A stretch of DNA of 64,000 bases from Gillisia limnaea DSM 15749 (GTDB taxonomy: Bacteria; Bacteroidota; Bacteroidia; Flavobacteriales; Flavobacteriaceae). Both the position numbers and the translations under genes were made by a program. This document shows, one piece after another, positions 33,468-42,041 of the stretch (positions are counted from its first letter, which is position 1; each line of letters opens with the position of its first letter). Under the pieces are notes generated by a model that did no database searches, was not told the DNA's origin, and worked only from the letters and a program-made list of their open reading frames with translations. The stretch spans positions 2,228,572 through 2,292,571 of the forward strand of contig NZ_JH594606.1 in NCBI RefSeq assembly GCF_000243235.1, read 5' to 3'.

Positions 33468-34235
33468 ATGATTTTAACAGACACTCATACGCACTTATAT
33501 AGTGAAGATTTTGATAAAGATAGAAAAGAAGTTGTCCAAAAGGCTTTGGAGCAAGGGGTTTCCCGTTTCTTTATCCCGGCTATAGATTCCACTCATGTCG
33601 ATGCAATGTACAGGCTGGAAAAAGAATTTCCTCCAAATATTTTCCTGATGATGGGGTTGCACCCAACTTCTGTAAAAGAGAATTACAAAGAAGAATTGCT
33701 TCGGGTAGAAAAGGAGTTTGAAAAAAGGGATTTTTATGCCGTGGGTGAAATTGGGATCGATCTCTATTGGGATAAATCTCTTTTAGAAAAACAGCAAATA
33801 GCTTTCAAGCAACAAATTCAGCTTGCAAAAAGGAAGAAGCTTCCTATAGTGATCCATTGTCGTGATGCATTTGATGAGGTTTTTGAAGTGCTGGAATCGG
33901 AAAAAGGATCGGACCTCTTTGGTATTTTTCACTGTTTTACCGGAGATCTTTCTCAGGCTAAAAAAGCTTTATCCTATAATATGAAGCTGGGAATTGGGGG
34001 AGTGGTAACCTTTAAAAACGGAGGGATCGATAAATTTTTAAATGAAATACCTATCAAAGAAATCGTATTGGAAACAGATGCTCCCTATCTTTCTCCTGCA
34101 CCTTACAGGGGGAAGCGAAATGAGAGTTCTTACATAAGAATTATCGCCGAAAAAGTAGCTTCTATCTATGCCCTCACAGTTGCAGAAGTTGCCGCAATTA
34201 CCACCCAAAACTCCAAAGATATATTTGGAGTGTAA
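33468..34235 (+). CDS. tatD: TatD family metal-dependent hydrolase (DNase)
   Basis: A 255-residue TIM-barrel hydrolase. Metal ligands are visible in order: DTHTHLYSEDFD near residue 4, GEIGIDLYW (Glu), IHCRDAFDE (His), FHCFTGD (His) and ETDAPYLSP (Asp). The set matches TatD deoxyribonucleases, such as YabD and YcfH relatives. They act on single-stranded DNA ends and may help in repair or nucleic-acid clearance. A neighbour on the same strand encodes an acyltransferase 54 bases downstream, and no functional link is obvious. Confidence 0.96.
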   Translation: MILTDTHTHLYSEDFDKDRKEVVQKALEQGVSRFFIPAIDSTHVDAMYRLEKEFPPNIFLMMGLHPTSVKENYKEELLRVEKEFEKRDFYAVGEIGIDLYWDKSLLEKQQIAFKQQIQLAKRKKLPIVIHCRDAFDEVFEVLESEKGSDLFGIFHCFTGDLSQAKKALSYNMKLGIGGVVTFKNGGIDKFLNEIPIKEIVLETDAPYLSPAPYRGKRNESSYIRIIAEKVASIYALTVAEVAAITTQNSKDIFGV

Positions 34236-34289
34236 TGCATAGATTTAATAATAAATTTTGTTCTTTTGTCAAGATAATTTGAAATATAC

Positions 34290-35432
34290 GTGACAAACTT
34301 CGAGAAAATAAGATTTTATGAAGATTCTGAAGTGCAACCTGCGCTTCAACAATATATTAAGCATCCCATGATCCGGGCATTGCTTGTGTTTACATTTCCG
34401 GATAAATCTTCAGAAGAAATTGAAAAAATCATTTCTGAATGTCATTCAATTAAGGATTTTCAGTCAAAAGTTATTTATCAATCTATTCGGAAAGTTCTGG
34501 AAAAAAGTTCAGAGGGGCTTACCTATAGCGGTTTTGAGGATCTTAAGAAGGACCAGTCCTATATGTTTATTTCCAATCATAGGGATATTTTACTTGACAC
34601 GGGTTTGTTGAACTGCGCATTGTATGAACAGGATTTGATCATGACAGCTTCGGCTATTGGGGATAATCTCGTGCAGAAACCATTCTTATTGTTGCTCTCT
34701 AAATTAAACCGGAATTTTTTGGTTCAAAGAGGATTAGGTCCAAGGGAAATGCTCAAAAGTTCCCATGAACTTTCAGAATATATCAAAAATCTTTTGCTGG
34801 AAGAAAATAGATCGGTTTGGATGGCACAGCGGGAGGGAAGAACCAAAGATGGCAATGATCTTACCCAGCAGGGAGTTTTGAAAATGCTTGCTATGGCAAA
34901 AGGGGAAAAAAGTATCGCCGAATATTTTTCAGAAATAAAAATCGTACCCGTCGATATTTCCTACGAGTTTGATCCTACAGATGTCCTGAAGATGCCTGAA
35001 ATAATGGCCAAAAGGATGGAGGAGACCTATGTAAAAACCGCGAATGAGGATTTTAATTCAATAATGAAAGGGGCTTTGGGCAATAAAGGGCGTATCCATA
35101 TAAGTGCCGGAGAGGTCCTTTCCAGGGAATTGCTAACTGCTATTGAAGAAAAAGAAAGTTCGGTAAATGATCAATTAAAAGCAATAGCAGATCTTATAGA
35201 CAGGAAAATCCAGGGGAACTATAAATTATGGCCCTCCAATTATATTGCCTGTGATTTGCTGAATACTAATGATGAGCACAGCAGCCACTATACCCTGAAA
35301 CAAAAAAGACAGTTTGAGCGTCGTTTGACGAGAAGAATCGATTTTAAAAATTCGTTGGAAGTAAATAGTTACCTGTTGATGTATGCGAATCCGGTTATCA
35401 ACCAAGAAGCGCCGGATGAAAGTAAAGTCTAA
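34290..35432 (+). CDS. Glycerol-3-phosphate/1-acyl-glycerophosphate acyltransferase family protein
   Basis: A 380-residue PlsC-type acyltransferase. The HX4D motif is NHRDILLD near residue 94, followed by the second conserved block MAQREGRTKDGNDLTQQGVL. The protein is larger than the usual 240-residue PlsC and has extra N- and C-terminal helical parts. The start codon appears to be GTG at 34290; the first in-frame ATG would remove 25 residues ahead of MIRALLVFTF. Its 3' end overlaps the asparaginase gene by 17 bases, so the two are translationally linked. The role is probably phospholipid acylation. Confidence 0.88.
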   Translation: MTNFEKIRFYEDSEVQPALQQYIKHPMIRALLVFTFPDKSSEEIEKIISECHSIKDFQSKVIYQSIRKVLEKSSEGLTYSGFEDLKKDQSYMFISNHRDILLDTGLLNCALYEQDLIMTASAIGDNLVQKPFLLLLSKLNRNFLVQRGLGPREMLKSSHELSEYIKNLLLEENRSVWMAQREGRTKDGNDLTQQGVLKMLAMAKGEKSIAEYFSEIKIVPVDISYEFDPTDVLKMPEIMAKRMEETYVKTANEDFNSIMKGALGNKGRIHISAGEVLSRELLTAIEEKESSVNDQLKAIADLIDRKIQGNYKLWPSNYIACDLLNTNDEHSSHYTLKQKRQFERRLTRRIDFKNSLEVNSYLLMYANPVINQEAPDESKV

Positions 35433-36444
35433 AATCTTATTGATATATACCGGTGGAACCATTGGTATGATTAAGGATTTTGAAACAGGAGCTCTCAAGG
35501 TATTTAATTTCAGCGAATTGCTTCAAAGCATCCCGGAATTAAAACTTCTGGAGCATACCATAGATACCGTCAGTTTTAAGGAACCTATAGACTCCTCAAA
35601 TATGAACCCGGTTTACTGGATTCAGATAGCGAAAATTATCGAAGAACGTTTTGAGAATTACGACGGATTCGTTGTTTTGCACGGAAGTGATACCATGTCC
35701 TATACCGCTTCTGCCTTGAGTTTTATGTTCGAAAATTTGACAAAGCCCATAATTTTTACGGGTTCTCAATTGCCTATAGGTGATCTTCGTACAGATGCTA
35801 AGGAAAATTTGATTACCAGCATACAAATTGCAGGTCTTCAAAAGCAGGGAAAGCCTGTAATATCTGAAGTTGGGTTGTATTTTGAGTACAAGTTATACCG
35901 TGCTAACCGAACAACAAAAATAAATGCGGAGAATTTTCAGGCATTTTCCTCTGCAAATTATCCTCCTTTGGCAGAATCTGGCGTACATTTATCTGTGAAT
36001 AACAATTTTTTGTGGAAAACCAACAGAAGGAGCAGAACGAAATTGCACATTAATTTCAATCACGAGATCCTGATTTTGAAAATGTTTCCGGGGATTAATG
36101 AAAGTACAGTAGAACATATGCTTTCAAAGAAAAATTTAAAAGGTGTGATCCTGGAAACCTATGGAAGCGGAAACGCACCTACGGATGCCTGGTTTATAAA
36201 TTTATTGAAAAAGTATATTTCCAAAGGTTTAATTATAGTAAATGTTACCCAATGTATTGCCGGAAGTGTATCCATGGGACAATATGAGACCAGTACCCAA
36301 TTAAAAAAAATAGGGGTGGTTTCAGGAAAAGACATCACAACCGAAGCAGCTGTGGCAAAATTAATGTACCTTTTGGGGAGTGAATTGTCTCCAAAAGTTT
36401 TTAAAACTATCTTTGAGACGTCATTACGGGGTGAAATGTTATAA
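35416..36444 (+). CDS. ansA: Type I (cytoplasmic) asparaginase
   Basis: A 342-residue amidohydrolase. The first catalytic threonine lies in LLIYTGGTIGM and the second in VVLHGSDTMSYTASALSFM near residue 90, both typical for asparaginases. The absence of a signal peptide and the AnsA-like length point to the cytoplasmic type I enzyme, which hydrolyses asparagine to aspartate and ammonia. The start is placed at ATG 35416, inside the end of the acyltransferase gene (17-base overlap); an upstream start at 35383 would overlap even more and adds a basic extension with no family support. Confidence 0.95.
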   Translation: MKVKSKILLIYTGGTIGMIKDFETGALKVFNFSELLQSIPELKLLEHTIDTVSFKEPIDSSNMNPVYWIQIAKIIEERFENYDGFVVLHGSDTMSYTASALSFMFENLTKPIIFTGSQLPIGDLRTDAKENLITSIQIAGLQKQGKPVISEVGLYFEYKLYRANRTTKINAENFQAFSSANYPPLAESGVHLSVNNNFLWKTNRRSRTKLHINFNHEILILKMFPGINESTVEHMLSKKNLKGVILETYGSGNAPTDAWFINLLKKYISKGLIIVNVTQCIAGSVSMGQYETSTQLKKIGVVSGKDITTEAAVAKLMYLLGSELSPKVFKTIFETSLRGEML

Positions 36445-36513
36445 AATTAACGATTTCTTTTTGATGTTAAACATTTTTTTTTGTTATTTGGCGCTCCGTT
36501 AAAATTACTTAAT

Positions 36514-36601
36514 AGAGAGGTGGCCGAGTGGTCGAAGGCGCACGCCTGGAAAGTGTGTATACCTCACAAGGGTATCGAGGGTTCGAATCCCTTCCTCTCT
36601 G
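36514..36601 (+). tRNA. tRNA-Ser(GGA)
   Basis: A complete class II cloverleaf. The acceptor stem is AGAGAGG (36514-36520) with CCTCTCT (36594-36600), and discriminator G at 36601. D arm GCC...GGC, anticodon stem CACGC/GTGTG (one G-T pair), anticodon GGA at 36548-36550, a long variable arm (ATACCTCACAAGGGTAT) and T arm GAGGGTTCGAATCCCTT. The long variable arm and anticodon identify serine (codons UCC and UCU). The CCA end is not encoded. Confidence 0.97.
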
Positions 36602-36672
36602 CAAAGTATTTTTATTAAAAAATTATTTTTATATCTTTAACCCTTTAACTAATTAAATTAAGACAAACAGTA

Positions 36673-37470
36673 ATGAAAAGATTATTTTCAACTTTGGTAA
36701 TCGCTTCGATTATGTTATTTGGAGCCGCAAACGTAAATGCGACAAATTTCGTGTCCCCACAACCGGATAACATCGTGAATTTTGTTCAGGATGAAGAAGC
36801 GGCCCTCGATGTTCAAGAGGAAGAAGAATTGGGATTTCATCAGGAGCTTAAAAAACGTTTTATTGAAGGGGGTCCCGGATTTATGGGGATCGTACTTTTA
36901 TGTTTAATTCTTGGTTTGGCAATTGCCATTGAGAGAATTATCTTCTTAAACCTTTCTACTACCAATACCAAGAAATTGGCTCAGGATGTAGAGGATGCTT
37001 TAAACAGCGGAGGAATTGAAGCTGCTAAGGAAGTTTGCAGAAATACAAAAGGCCCGGTGGCATCTATTTACTACCAGGGATTAGATCGTGCAGATGAAAG
37101 TATTGAAGCGGCAGAGAAAGCTGTTGTGGCTTATGGAGGTGTTCAAATGGGACAACTTGAGAAAAACGTATCATGGGTTTCCTTATTTATCGCACTGGCC
37201 CCTATGCTTGGGTTCATGGGTACGGTAATTGGGATGATCCAGGCTTTTGATAGAATTGAAGCGGCAGGAGATATGCAGCCTTCACTGGTAGCAGGAGGTA
37301 TTAAAGTTGCGCTTCTTACCACGGTATTTGGTTTGATAGTAGCGATTATTCTACAAATCTTTTATAATTACATCATTGCTAAAATTGATAGCATTGTGAA
37401 TGATATGGAAGATGCATCTATCATTTTAATTGATATGCTTGTAGACTACAAAAACAAAAAAAGAATCTAA
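36673..37470 (+). CDS. exbB: MotA/TolQ/ExbB proton channel protein
   Basis: A 265-residue inner-membrane protein. After a signal-peptide-like start (SIMLFGAANVNAT) and an acidic linker (QDEEAALDVQEEEELGFHQE) it has the ExbB/TolQ domain: TM1 (GFMGIVLLCLILGLAIAIER), a cytoplasmic loop, and TM2-3 with the signature ALAPMLGFMGTVIGMI and VALLTTVFGLIVAIILQIF. ExbB pentamers surround ExbD and use the proton gradient to energise an outer-membrane process. Gene order after it is a small membrane protein and two exbD genes. A TATCTTTA lies about 40 bases upstream. Confidence 0.95.
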   Translation: MKRLFSTLVIASIMLFGAANVNATNFVSPQPDNIVNFVQDEEAALDVQEEEELGFHQELKKRFIEGGPGFMGIVLLCLILGLAIAIERIIFLNLSTTNTKKLAQDVEDALNSGGIEAAKEVCRNTKGPVASIYYQGLDRADESIEAAEKAVVAYGGVQMGQLEKNVSWVSLFIALAPMLGFMGTVIGMIQAFDRIEAAGDMQPSLVAGGIKVALLTTVFGLIVAIILQIFYNYIIAKIDSIVNDMEDASIILIDMLVDYKNKKRI

Positions 37471-37483
37471 AGAGATATAAACT

Positions 37484-37921
37484 ATGACAATTCATAAAAT
37501 TTTAAAATATTTTGCACTCGTTATTGGTGTCATAGGTCTTATCCTCTTGGGTAGAATTATTATGGCGGGCGATGATGTGATCGAAGCTTCAGCTTCAGAG
37601 CAGCAAAGTCTCATAACACCTTTTATTTGGTTAGCCTACGTGGTACTTGCAGTTGTACTGGTTTTAGTAGCATTCTTTGTAATAAAAGGATTGTTTAGAG
37701 GGAATATTAAAAACACGCTTATTTCCGTAGGAGCATTTCTCCTTGTAATTGTTATTGCTTATGTCTTAACAGATGGTGCTCCCGTTGAATTAAAAGACGG
37801 TGGTACTTTATCTGCTGCTAAATCCCATTGGGTAAGTGCAGGTCTATATGTTTTTTATATTCTGGCAATAGTAGCAGTTGGGGCAATGGTTCTTTCGGGA
37901 ATCAGAAAATTAATAAAATAA
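37484..37921 (+). CDS. Small four-helix membrane protein within the ExbB-ExbD operon
   Basis: A 145-residue protein with about four hydrophobic helices (FALVIGVIGLILLGRIIMA; FIWLAYVVLAVVLVLVAFFV; LISVGAFLLVIVIAYVLT; VFYILAIVAVGAMVLSGIRK) and short loops; no signal peptide or named domain is evident. It begins 13 bases after exbB and its stop is 3 bases before exbD, so it is inside the same transcription unit. I read it as a possible extra subunit or assembly factor of the ExbB/ExbD motor. That is inferred only from position. Confidence 0.85.
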   Translation: MTIHKILKYFALVIGVIGLILLGRIIMAGDDVIEASASEQQSLITPFIWLAYVVLAVVLVLVAFFVIKGLFRGNIKNTLISVGAFLLVIVIAYVLTDGAPVELKDGGTLSAAKSHWVSAGLYVFYILAIVAVGAMVLSGIRKLIK

Positions 37922-37924
37922 ATT

Positions 37925-38533
37925 ATGGCTAAAAGAGCAGCACCAGAAGTAAATGCCGGTTCTATGGCCGATATCGCATTCTTGCTTTTAATTTTCTTTC
38001 TGGTAACCACAACAATCGAGACCGATAGAGGGATTAGCCGTAAGCTGCCCCCTATTCCTGAAGAGAATATCGAGCCGCCTATTATTAAACAGAAAAACAT
38101 TTTTACTGTTATAGTAAACAGGGATAACCAATTGCTGGTAGAAGATGAATTGATGCAATTGCCAAATCTTAGGCAAGCTGCCGTAGAATTTCTGGATAAT
38201 GGTGGTGGTATAGGTGAAGAAGCTTGTGATTACTGTCAGGGACCAAGAGATCCGGGTTCTTCAGATAATCCTGAAAAAGCAATCATCTCTTTGGTAAATG
38301 ATCGAAAGACGGAATATAGGACGTATATCTCTGTTCAAAACGAGTTGGTTGCCGCGTATAACCAGTTGAGAAACCGGGAGGCACAGCGACTTTATGGAAT
38401 GGATTTTCTGGAAATGGAAAGTAGGTATAATGACCCTTCCTTTAGAGGTGATAAAGAAACCTTAAAGGAACGTATTGACGTTGTACAGGCTATGTACCCT
38501 CAAAAATTATCTGAAGCAGAGCCTAAAAACTAG
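37925..38533 (+). CDS. exbD: Biopolymer transport protein ExbD (first copy, extended)
   Basis: A 202-residue ExbD. A short cytoplasmic start leads to the single TM helix SMADIAFLLLIFFLVTTTIE, which holds the conserved proton-carrying aspartate. The periplasmic domain follows (NIFTVIVNRDNQLLVEDELM). It is longer than usual ExbD: near residues 97-120 there is an insertion ACDYCQGPRDPGSSDNPEKA with two cysteines, and the C-terminal part (LYGMDFLEMESRYNDPSFRG) extends beyond the family. The cysteine pair could form a periplasmic disulfide or bind a metal. It is followed 31 bases later by a second exbD. Confidence 0.93.
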   Translation: MAKRAAPEVNAGSMADIAFLLLIFFLVTTTIETDRGISRKLPPIPEENIEPPIIKQKNIFTVIVNRDNQLLVEDELMQLPNLRQAAVEFLDNGGGIGEEACDYCQGPRDPGSSDNPEKAIISLVNDRKTEYRTYISVQNELVAAYNQLRNREAQRLYGMDFLEMESRYNDPSFRGDKETLKERIDVVQAMYPQKLSEAEPKN

Positions 38534-38564
38534 TTGCTTTAAAAACTAAAAATTCAATTATATT

Positions 38565-39041
38565 ATGGCTAAATTCACTAAGAAAAAAAGTGGGGAATTG
38601 CCAGCAGTAAATACTGCTTCCCTGCCCGATATCGTTTTTATGTTGCTTTTCTTTTTTATGGTGGCAACGGTAATGCGTCAAAATACCTTGATGATACAAA
38701 ACCAATTACCTTTTGCAGACCAGGTTGAAAAGTTGGATAAAAAGGATTTGGTAATGTATATTTATGCCGGAAAGCCAAGCCCGAGATACCAACAGAAATT
38801 TGGTACCGAGGCTCGAATTCAGTTAAATGATAAATTTGCAGATGTTAGTGATGTGCAAAAGTTTATTTATGCCGAAAGAGAATCCAAGCGAGAGGAGTTG
38901 ATCCCTTATTTAACAACTGCATTAAAAGTTGATGTTGAAACGAATATGGGGTTGGTTTCTGATATTAAGCAAGAATTGAGAAAGGCAGAAGCATTAAAAA
39001 TTAACTACACCACCCGTATTGGTGAGGTAGGTAAGAATTAA
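38565..39041 (+). CDS. exbD: Biopolymer transport protein ExbD (second copy)
   Basis: A 158-residue ExbD with TM helix SLPDIVFMLLFFFMVATVMR and its aspartate (P-D-I). The periplasmic part begins after QNTLMIQNQLPFADQVEKLD and carries the usual strand-helix arrangement (KDLVMYIYAGKPSPRYQQKF). Two different ExbD proteins per ExbB are common in Bacteroidota, where they may form heteromeric motors. It is probably co-transcribed with the preceding three genes. A hairpin with a long T-run follows at 39065-39108. Confidence 0.95.
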   Translation: MAKFTKKKSGELPAVNTASLPDIVFMLLFFFMVATVMRQNTLMIQNQLPFADQVEKLDKKDLVMYIYAGKPSPRYQQKFGTEARIQLNDKFADVSDVQKFIYAERESKREELIPYLTTALKVDVETNMGLVSDIKQELRKAEALKINYTTRIGEVGKN

Positions 39042-39064
39042 GTTATCTTTAAATTACTGTTCTA

Positions 39065-39108
39065 AAACATCCCTTCCGGATACACCGGATTTCGGGATGT
39101 TTTTTTTA
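39065..39108 (+). terminator. Terminator of the exbB-exbD-exbD operon
   Basis: AAACATCCC (39065-39073) pairs with GGGATGTTT (39094-39102), with an inner TCCGG/CCGGA pair, and a run of T residues follows. It separates the motor genes from the PorT-like gene. Confidence 0.8.
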
Positions 39109-39155
39109 TATTCACCTATTCCAAAATATACCTTTTTTTAATAATTTTCTGACAA

Positions 39156-39878
39156 ATGAAGAATCTGTATCGAGGAGTATTGATGCTTTTCACCTTTATT
39201 CCTACCTGGGCACAGGTCGATACGGACACTATTCCTACCGTTCAAGGTCCCATTCCGACTGTAATTGATAGCTTGTATAGAGAGGATCAATTTTACCTGG
39301 GATTAACCTTTCAATTGATGGGAGATCTGCCTGAGGATGTTTCCCAATCTGGTTTTTCCGGGGGCCTGCATCTTGGTTTTATAAGGGATATGCCTATCAA
39401 TAAGCAAAGAAATATTTCTATTGGAGCAGGTTTGGGTTGGTCGCTCAATTCATATGGTCAGGAACTGTTCATAGGAGAAAATGAAAATAATCAAACCATT
39501 TTTCGAAATCTCAACAATCAGGAAATTGTTTATGATACCAATAGATTTTCTACACAACTTGTAGAAGTTCCGCTTGAATTTAGATGGAGAACCTCTACCC
39601 CGGAATCTTATAAGTTCTGGAGGGTTTACACTGGCTTTAGACTAGGTTATGCCTATTATTTCAAATCAAATTTCAAGCAAGGGGATAACCAGGTAATCCA
39701 AACAGATGTACCGGAGTTTGAACGTTTTAGGTTGGGCACCACATTTACCTTTGGGTACAACACCTTTAATTTTCACGTATATTATAGCTTAAATCCCTTT
39801 TTCAAGGATGCTCAGCTTAATGATAGACAGTTGGGTATAACTACTTTCAAATTGGGTTTGATGTTCTACATCTTATAG
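39156..39878 (+). CDS. PorT-like outer-membrane beta-barrel protein
   Basis: A 240-residue protein with a signal peptide (TWAQ). The mature sequence is a series of amphipathic strands with paired aromatic residues (FYLGLTFQLMGDLPEDVSQS; IGAGLGWSLNSYGQELFIGE; STQLVEVPLEFRWRTSTPES) and a terminal strand LGLMFYIL, typical for small outer-membrane barrels of the PorT/OmpA_b_brl2 group. PorT is a component of the type IX secretion machinery in Bacteroidota, but this group is broad and the exact role here is unsure. It follows the exbB-exbD-exbD operon after a terminator and overlaps the next convergent gene by 6 bases. Confidence 0.8.
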   Translation: MKNLYRGVLMLFTFIPTWAQVDTDTIPTVQGPIPTVIDSLYREDQFYLGLTFQLMGDLPEDVSQSGFSGGLHLGFIRDMPINKQRNISIGAGLGWSLNSYGQELFIGENENNQTIFRNLNNQEIVYDTNRFSTQLVEVPLEFRWRTSTPESYKFWRVYTGFRLGYAYYFKSNFKQGDNQVIQTDVPEFERFRLGTTFTFGYNTFNFHVYYSLNPFFKDAQLNDRQLGITTFKLGLMFYIL

Positions 39879-40478
39879 CCAGTAATTTAGCACAATAAGT
39901 TGTGGCAGGAGTCCTACGAAAAACCCAAGGACAATTTCAGCCCCTGTATGAGCTTTAAAATAAAGTCGTGAGGTCGCCGTTAATCCTAAAGCAATAATCA
40001 AAAAAACTATACTAAAAACCAGGTTTAGAGAGAAGAATATACTCAGCGAGATAACAAACATGAAAATCCCCGCCAAACCTACCATATGTAGACTGATTTT
40101 CAGTTTGAGCAACGCAAGTATATAACTGGTCAAAATAGAAAACAGAATCCCTACAAAAAAGTAATAGAGCGCAGGATAGTTATAGGCGTTTAGGATTTGA
40201 TAAAGGTTCAATCCCAAAAGCAGTATATAAAAAAACAGCGGCCAGAGTCTTTCATTCACATCACTTAAAAAGGGGGATTGTGCTTTTCCCAAATTTTTCA
40301 GAAGGAAATAAAAAACAATGGGAATAAAAAGTGTAGTAATAGCTATTGCAAGGAGTTTTGCCTTTACAAGAGGCTCTGGAAAAAATCTGGGAGTCACCAA
40401 AAAATAAAACAAACTACCGGCAAAAGGCATCCATAAAGGATGAAAAATGTAGGAAGCACTTTTTACTAAAACACGCAT
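39873..40478 (-). CDS. PAP2-like polytopic membrane protein
   Basis: A 201-residue membrane protein with about six helices and no signal peptide. The pattern KISLHMVGLAG and later TSRLYFKAHTGAEIVLG recalls the second and third motifs of PAP2 phosphatases (SGH and SRxxxxxH), but the first (KxxxxxxRP) is not evident and the final Asp is Glu, so catalytic activity is doubtful. It is best called a degenerate PAP2-superfamily protein. Its ATG overlaps the rpoN stop by one base (TAATG), so translation is probably coupled to sigma-54. Confidence 0.75.
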   Translation of the reverse strand: MRVLVKSASYIFHPLWMPFAGSLFYFLVTPRFFPEPLVKAKLLAIAITTLFIPIVFYFLLKNLGKAQSPFLSDVNERLWPLFFYILLLGLNLYQILNAYNYPALYYFFVGILFSILTSYILALLKLKISLHMVGLAGIFMFVISLSIFFSLNLVFSIVFLIIALGLTATSRLYFKAHTGAEIVLGFFVGLLPQLIVLNYWL

Positions 40479-41935
40479 TATATTTCTTTTCGCATTCTTG
40501 CTACAGGTATATCGAGTTGTTCCCTGTATTTTGCAACTGTACGGCGTGCAATTGGATAGCCTTTTTCTTTTAAAAGTTTGGCAAGTTTTTCGTCGGTGAG
40601 CGGTTTTCGTTTGTTTTCTTCTTCGATAGACATTTCCAGAATCTTCTTGATCTCTCTGGTAGAAACTTCCTCACCCTGGTCGTTTGTCATAGATTCTGAA
40701 AAGAATTCCTTGATCAGTTTTGTGCCATACGGGGTGTCTACGTATTTACTGTTGGCTACTCTGGAAACCGTGGAAACATCCATCCCTATTTCATCGGCAA
40801 TATCTTTCAGGATCATTGGACGTAAGTTCCGTTCGTCCCCGGTAAGGAAAAATTCTTTTTGATAGTTCATGATAGATCCCATGGTTACCATAAGTGTTTG
40901 CTGCCGCTGTTTAATCGCTTCAATAAACCATTTTGCCGAATCCAGTTTTTGCTTTATAAACATTACTGCATCCTTTTGTGCCTTGGTTTTTTCACGGGAT
41001 TCTTTATAGCCCTTCAACATATTATTGTAATCGTTCGAGATATGCATCTCTGGAGCATTCCTGCTGTTAAGGGTCAATTCCAATTCGCCGTCTACGATTT
41101 TTATGGTAAAATCTGGAATTACGTGTTCTGTCATCCTGTTGTTGCCAGAAAAACTTCCTCCGGGTTTAGGATTAAGGTGTTCAATAACATCAATGGCATC
41201 CCGCAATTCATCCTCGGTGATATCGTGTTTGGTAAGCAATTTAGAGTAATGTTTTTTGCTGAAGTGATCAAAGGACTTTTCCATGAGATCTATCGCAAGG
41301 GAGACATCCTTATTTTTTTCTTTTCGGTGAAGTTGTATCAACAGGCATTCCTGCAGGGATCTGGCGCCTACTCCGGCGGGATCCAGTTGCTGAACCTGTT
41401 TCAATACTTTTTCTACAGTTCCTTCATCGGTATACACATTTTGAGTAAAGGCAAGATCATCTACGATATCCTGGATACTTCTGCGTATGTAGCCACTTTC
41501 ATCTACACTTCCCACCAAAAATTCAGCGATTTCTTTTTCGGTTTCGTTTAATCTGGAGGTACTTAATTGCGTTTTTAAATATTGGGAGAAGGAAGTTCCC
41601 GATGCATAGGGCACATGTTTTTCTTCGTCATCTGCGCTGTAATTATTGGCCTGCAGCCGGTAACCTGGTATTTCATCATCGCTCAGGTAATCGTCTACAT
41701 CAATTTCGGCTTCAATGGTTTCATTGCCTTCAGAATCATATTCATCATTGGAAAACTCATCATCGAATTCTTTTTCCAAATCCTCTTTTCCATCTTCCAA
41801 AGCTGGATTCTCTTCCAATTCCTCTTTTATACGCTGCTCAAAAGCTTGCGTGGGCAATTGAATAAGCTTCATCAACTGTATTTGCTGAGGGGAGAGCTTT
41901 TGTGATAATTTAAAATTTAATTGCTGTTTTAGCAT
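40478..41935 (-). CDS. rpoN: RNA polymerase sigma-54 factor
   Basis: A 485-residue sigma factor. Region I is Gln- and Leu-rich (KQQLNFKLSQKLSPQQIQLM), region II is acidic (DGKEDLEKEFDDEFSNDEYD), the core-binding domain follows, and the C-terminus carries the helix-turn-helix (ADEIGMDVSTVSRVANSKYV) and the RpoN box (PIARRTVAKYRE). It directs polymerase to -24/-12 promoters and needs activators. No recognisable enhancer-binding protein is in this window. A minus-strand TATTTTTG at 41959-41966 fits a primary-sigma -7 box of its own promoter. It is followed by the PAP2-like gene with a one-base overlap. Confidence 0.98.
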   Translation of the reverse strand: MLKQQLNFKLSQKLSPQQIQLMKLIQLPTQAFEQRIKEELEENPALEDGKEDLEKEFDDEFSNDEYDSEGNETIEAEIDVDDYLSDDEIPGYRLQANNYSADDEEKHVPYASGTSFSQYLKTQLSTSRLNETEKEIAEFLVGSVDESGYIRRSIQDIVDDLAFTQNVYTDEGTVEKVLKQVQQLDPAGVGARSLQECLLIQLHRKEKNKDVSLAIDLMEKSFDHFSKKHYSKLLTKHDITEDELRDAIDVIEHLNPKPGGSFSGNNRMTEHVIPDFTIKIVDGELELTLNSRNAPEMHISNDYNNMLKGYKESREKTKAQKDAVMFIKQKLDSAKWFIEAIKQRQQTLMVTMGSIMNYQKEFFLTGDERNLRPMILKDIADEIGMDVSTVSRVANSKYVDTPYGTKLIKEFFSESMTNDQGEEVSTREIKKILEMSIEEENKRKPLTDEKLAKLLKEKGYPIARRTVAKYREQLDIPVARMRKEI

Positions 41936-42041
41936 AATAGGTTGTTATACTCTTTCTACAAAAATAAGCAAAAACAATGCGAATGTAGCTTTGGCATCAA
42001 AAATGGTGGTGGTAAATTTTTGTTAAGAAATTTAAGATTCC

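Noticed and set aside
39156-39878. Type IX secretion locus around the PorT-like gene
   Set aside because: Only one PorT-like protein is present; no other secretion component (PorL, PorM, PorN, SprA) lies nearby.
40859-41551. 230-codon plus-strand frame within rpoN
   Set aside because: It is antisense to sigma-54 and its aromatic-rich translation (FYGKIWNYVF) is a typical mirror of Lys- and Glu-rich coding sequence.
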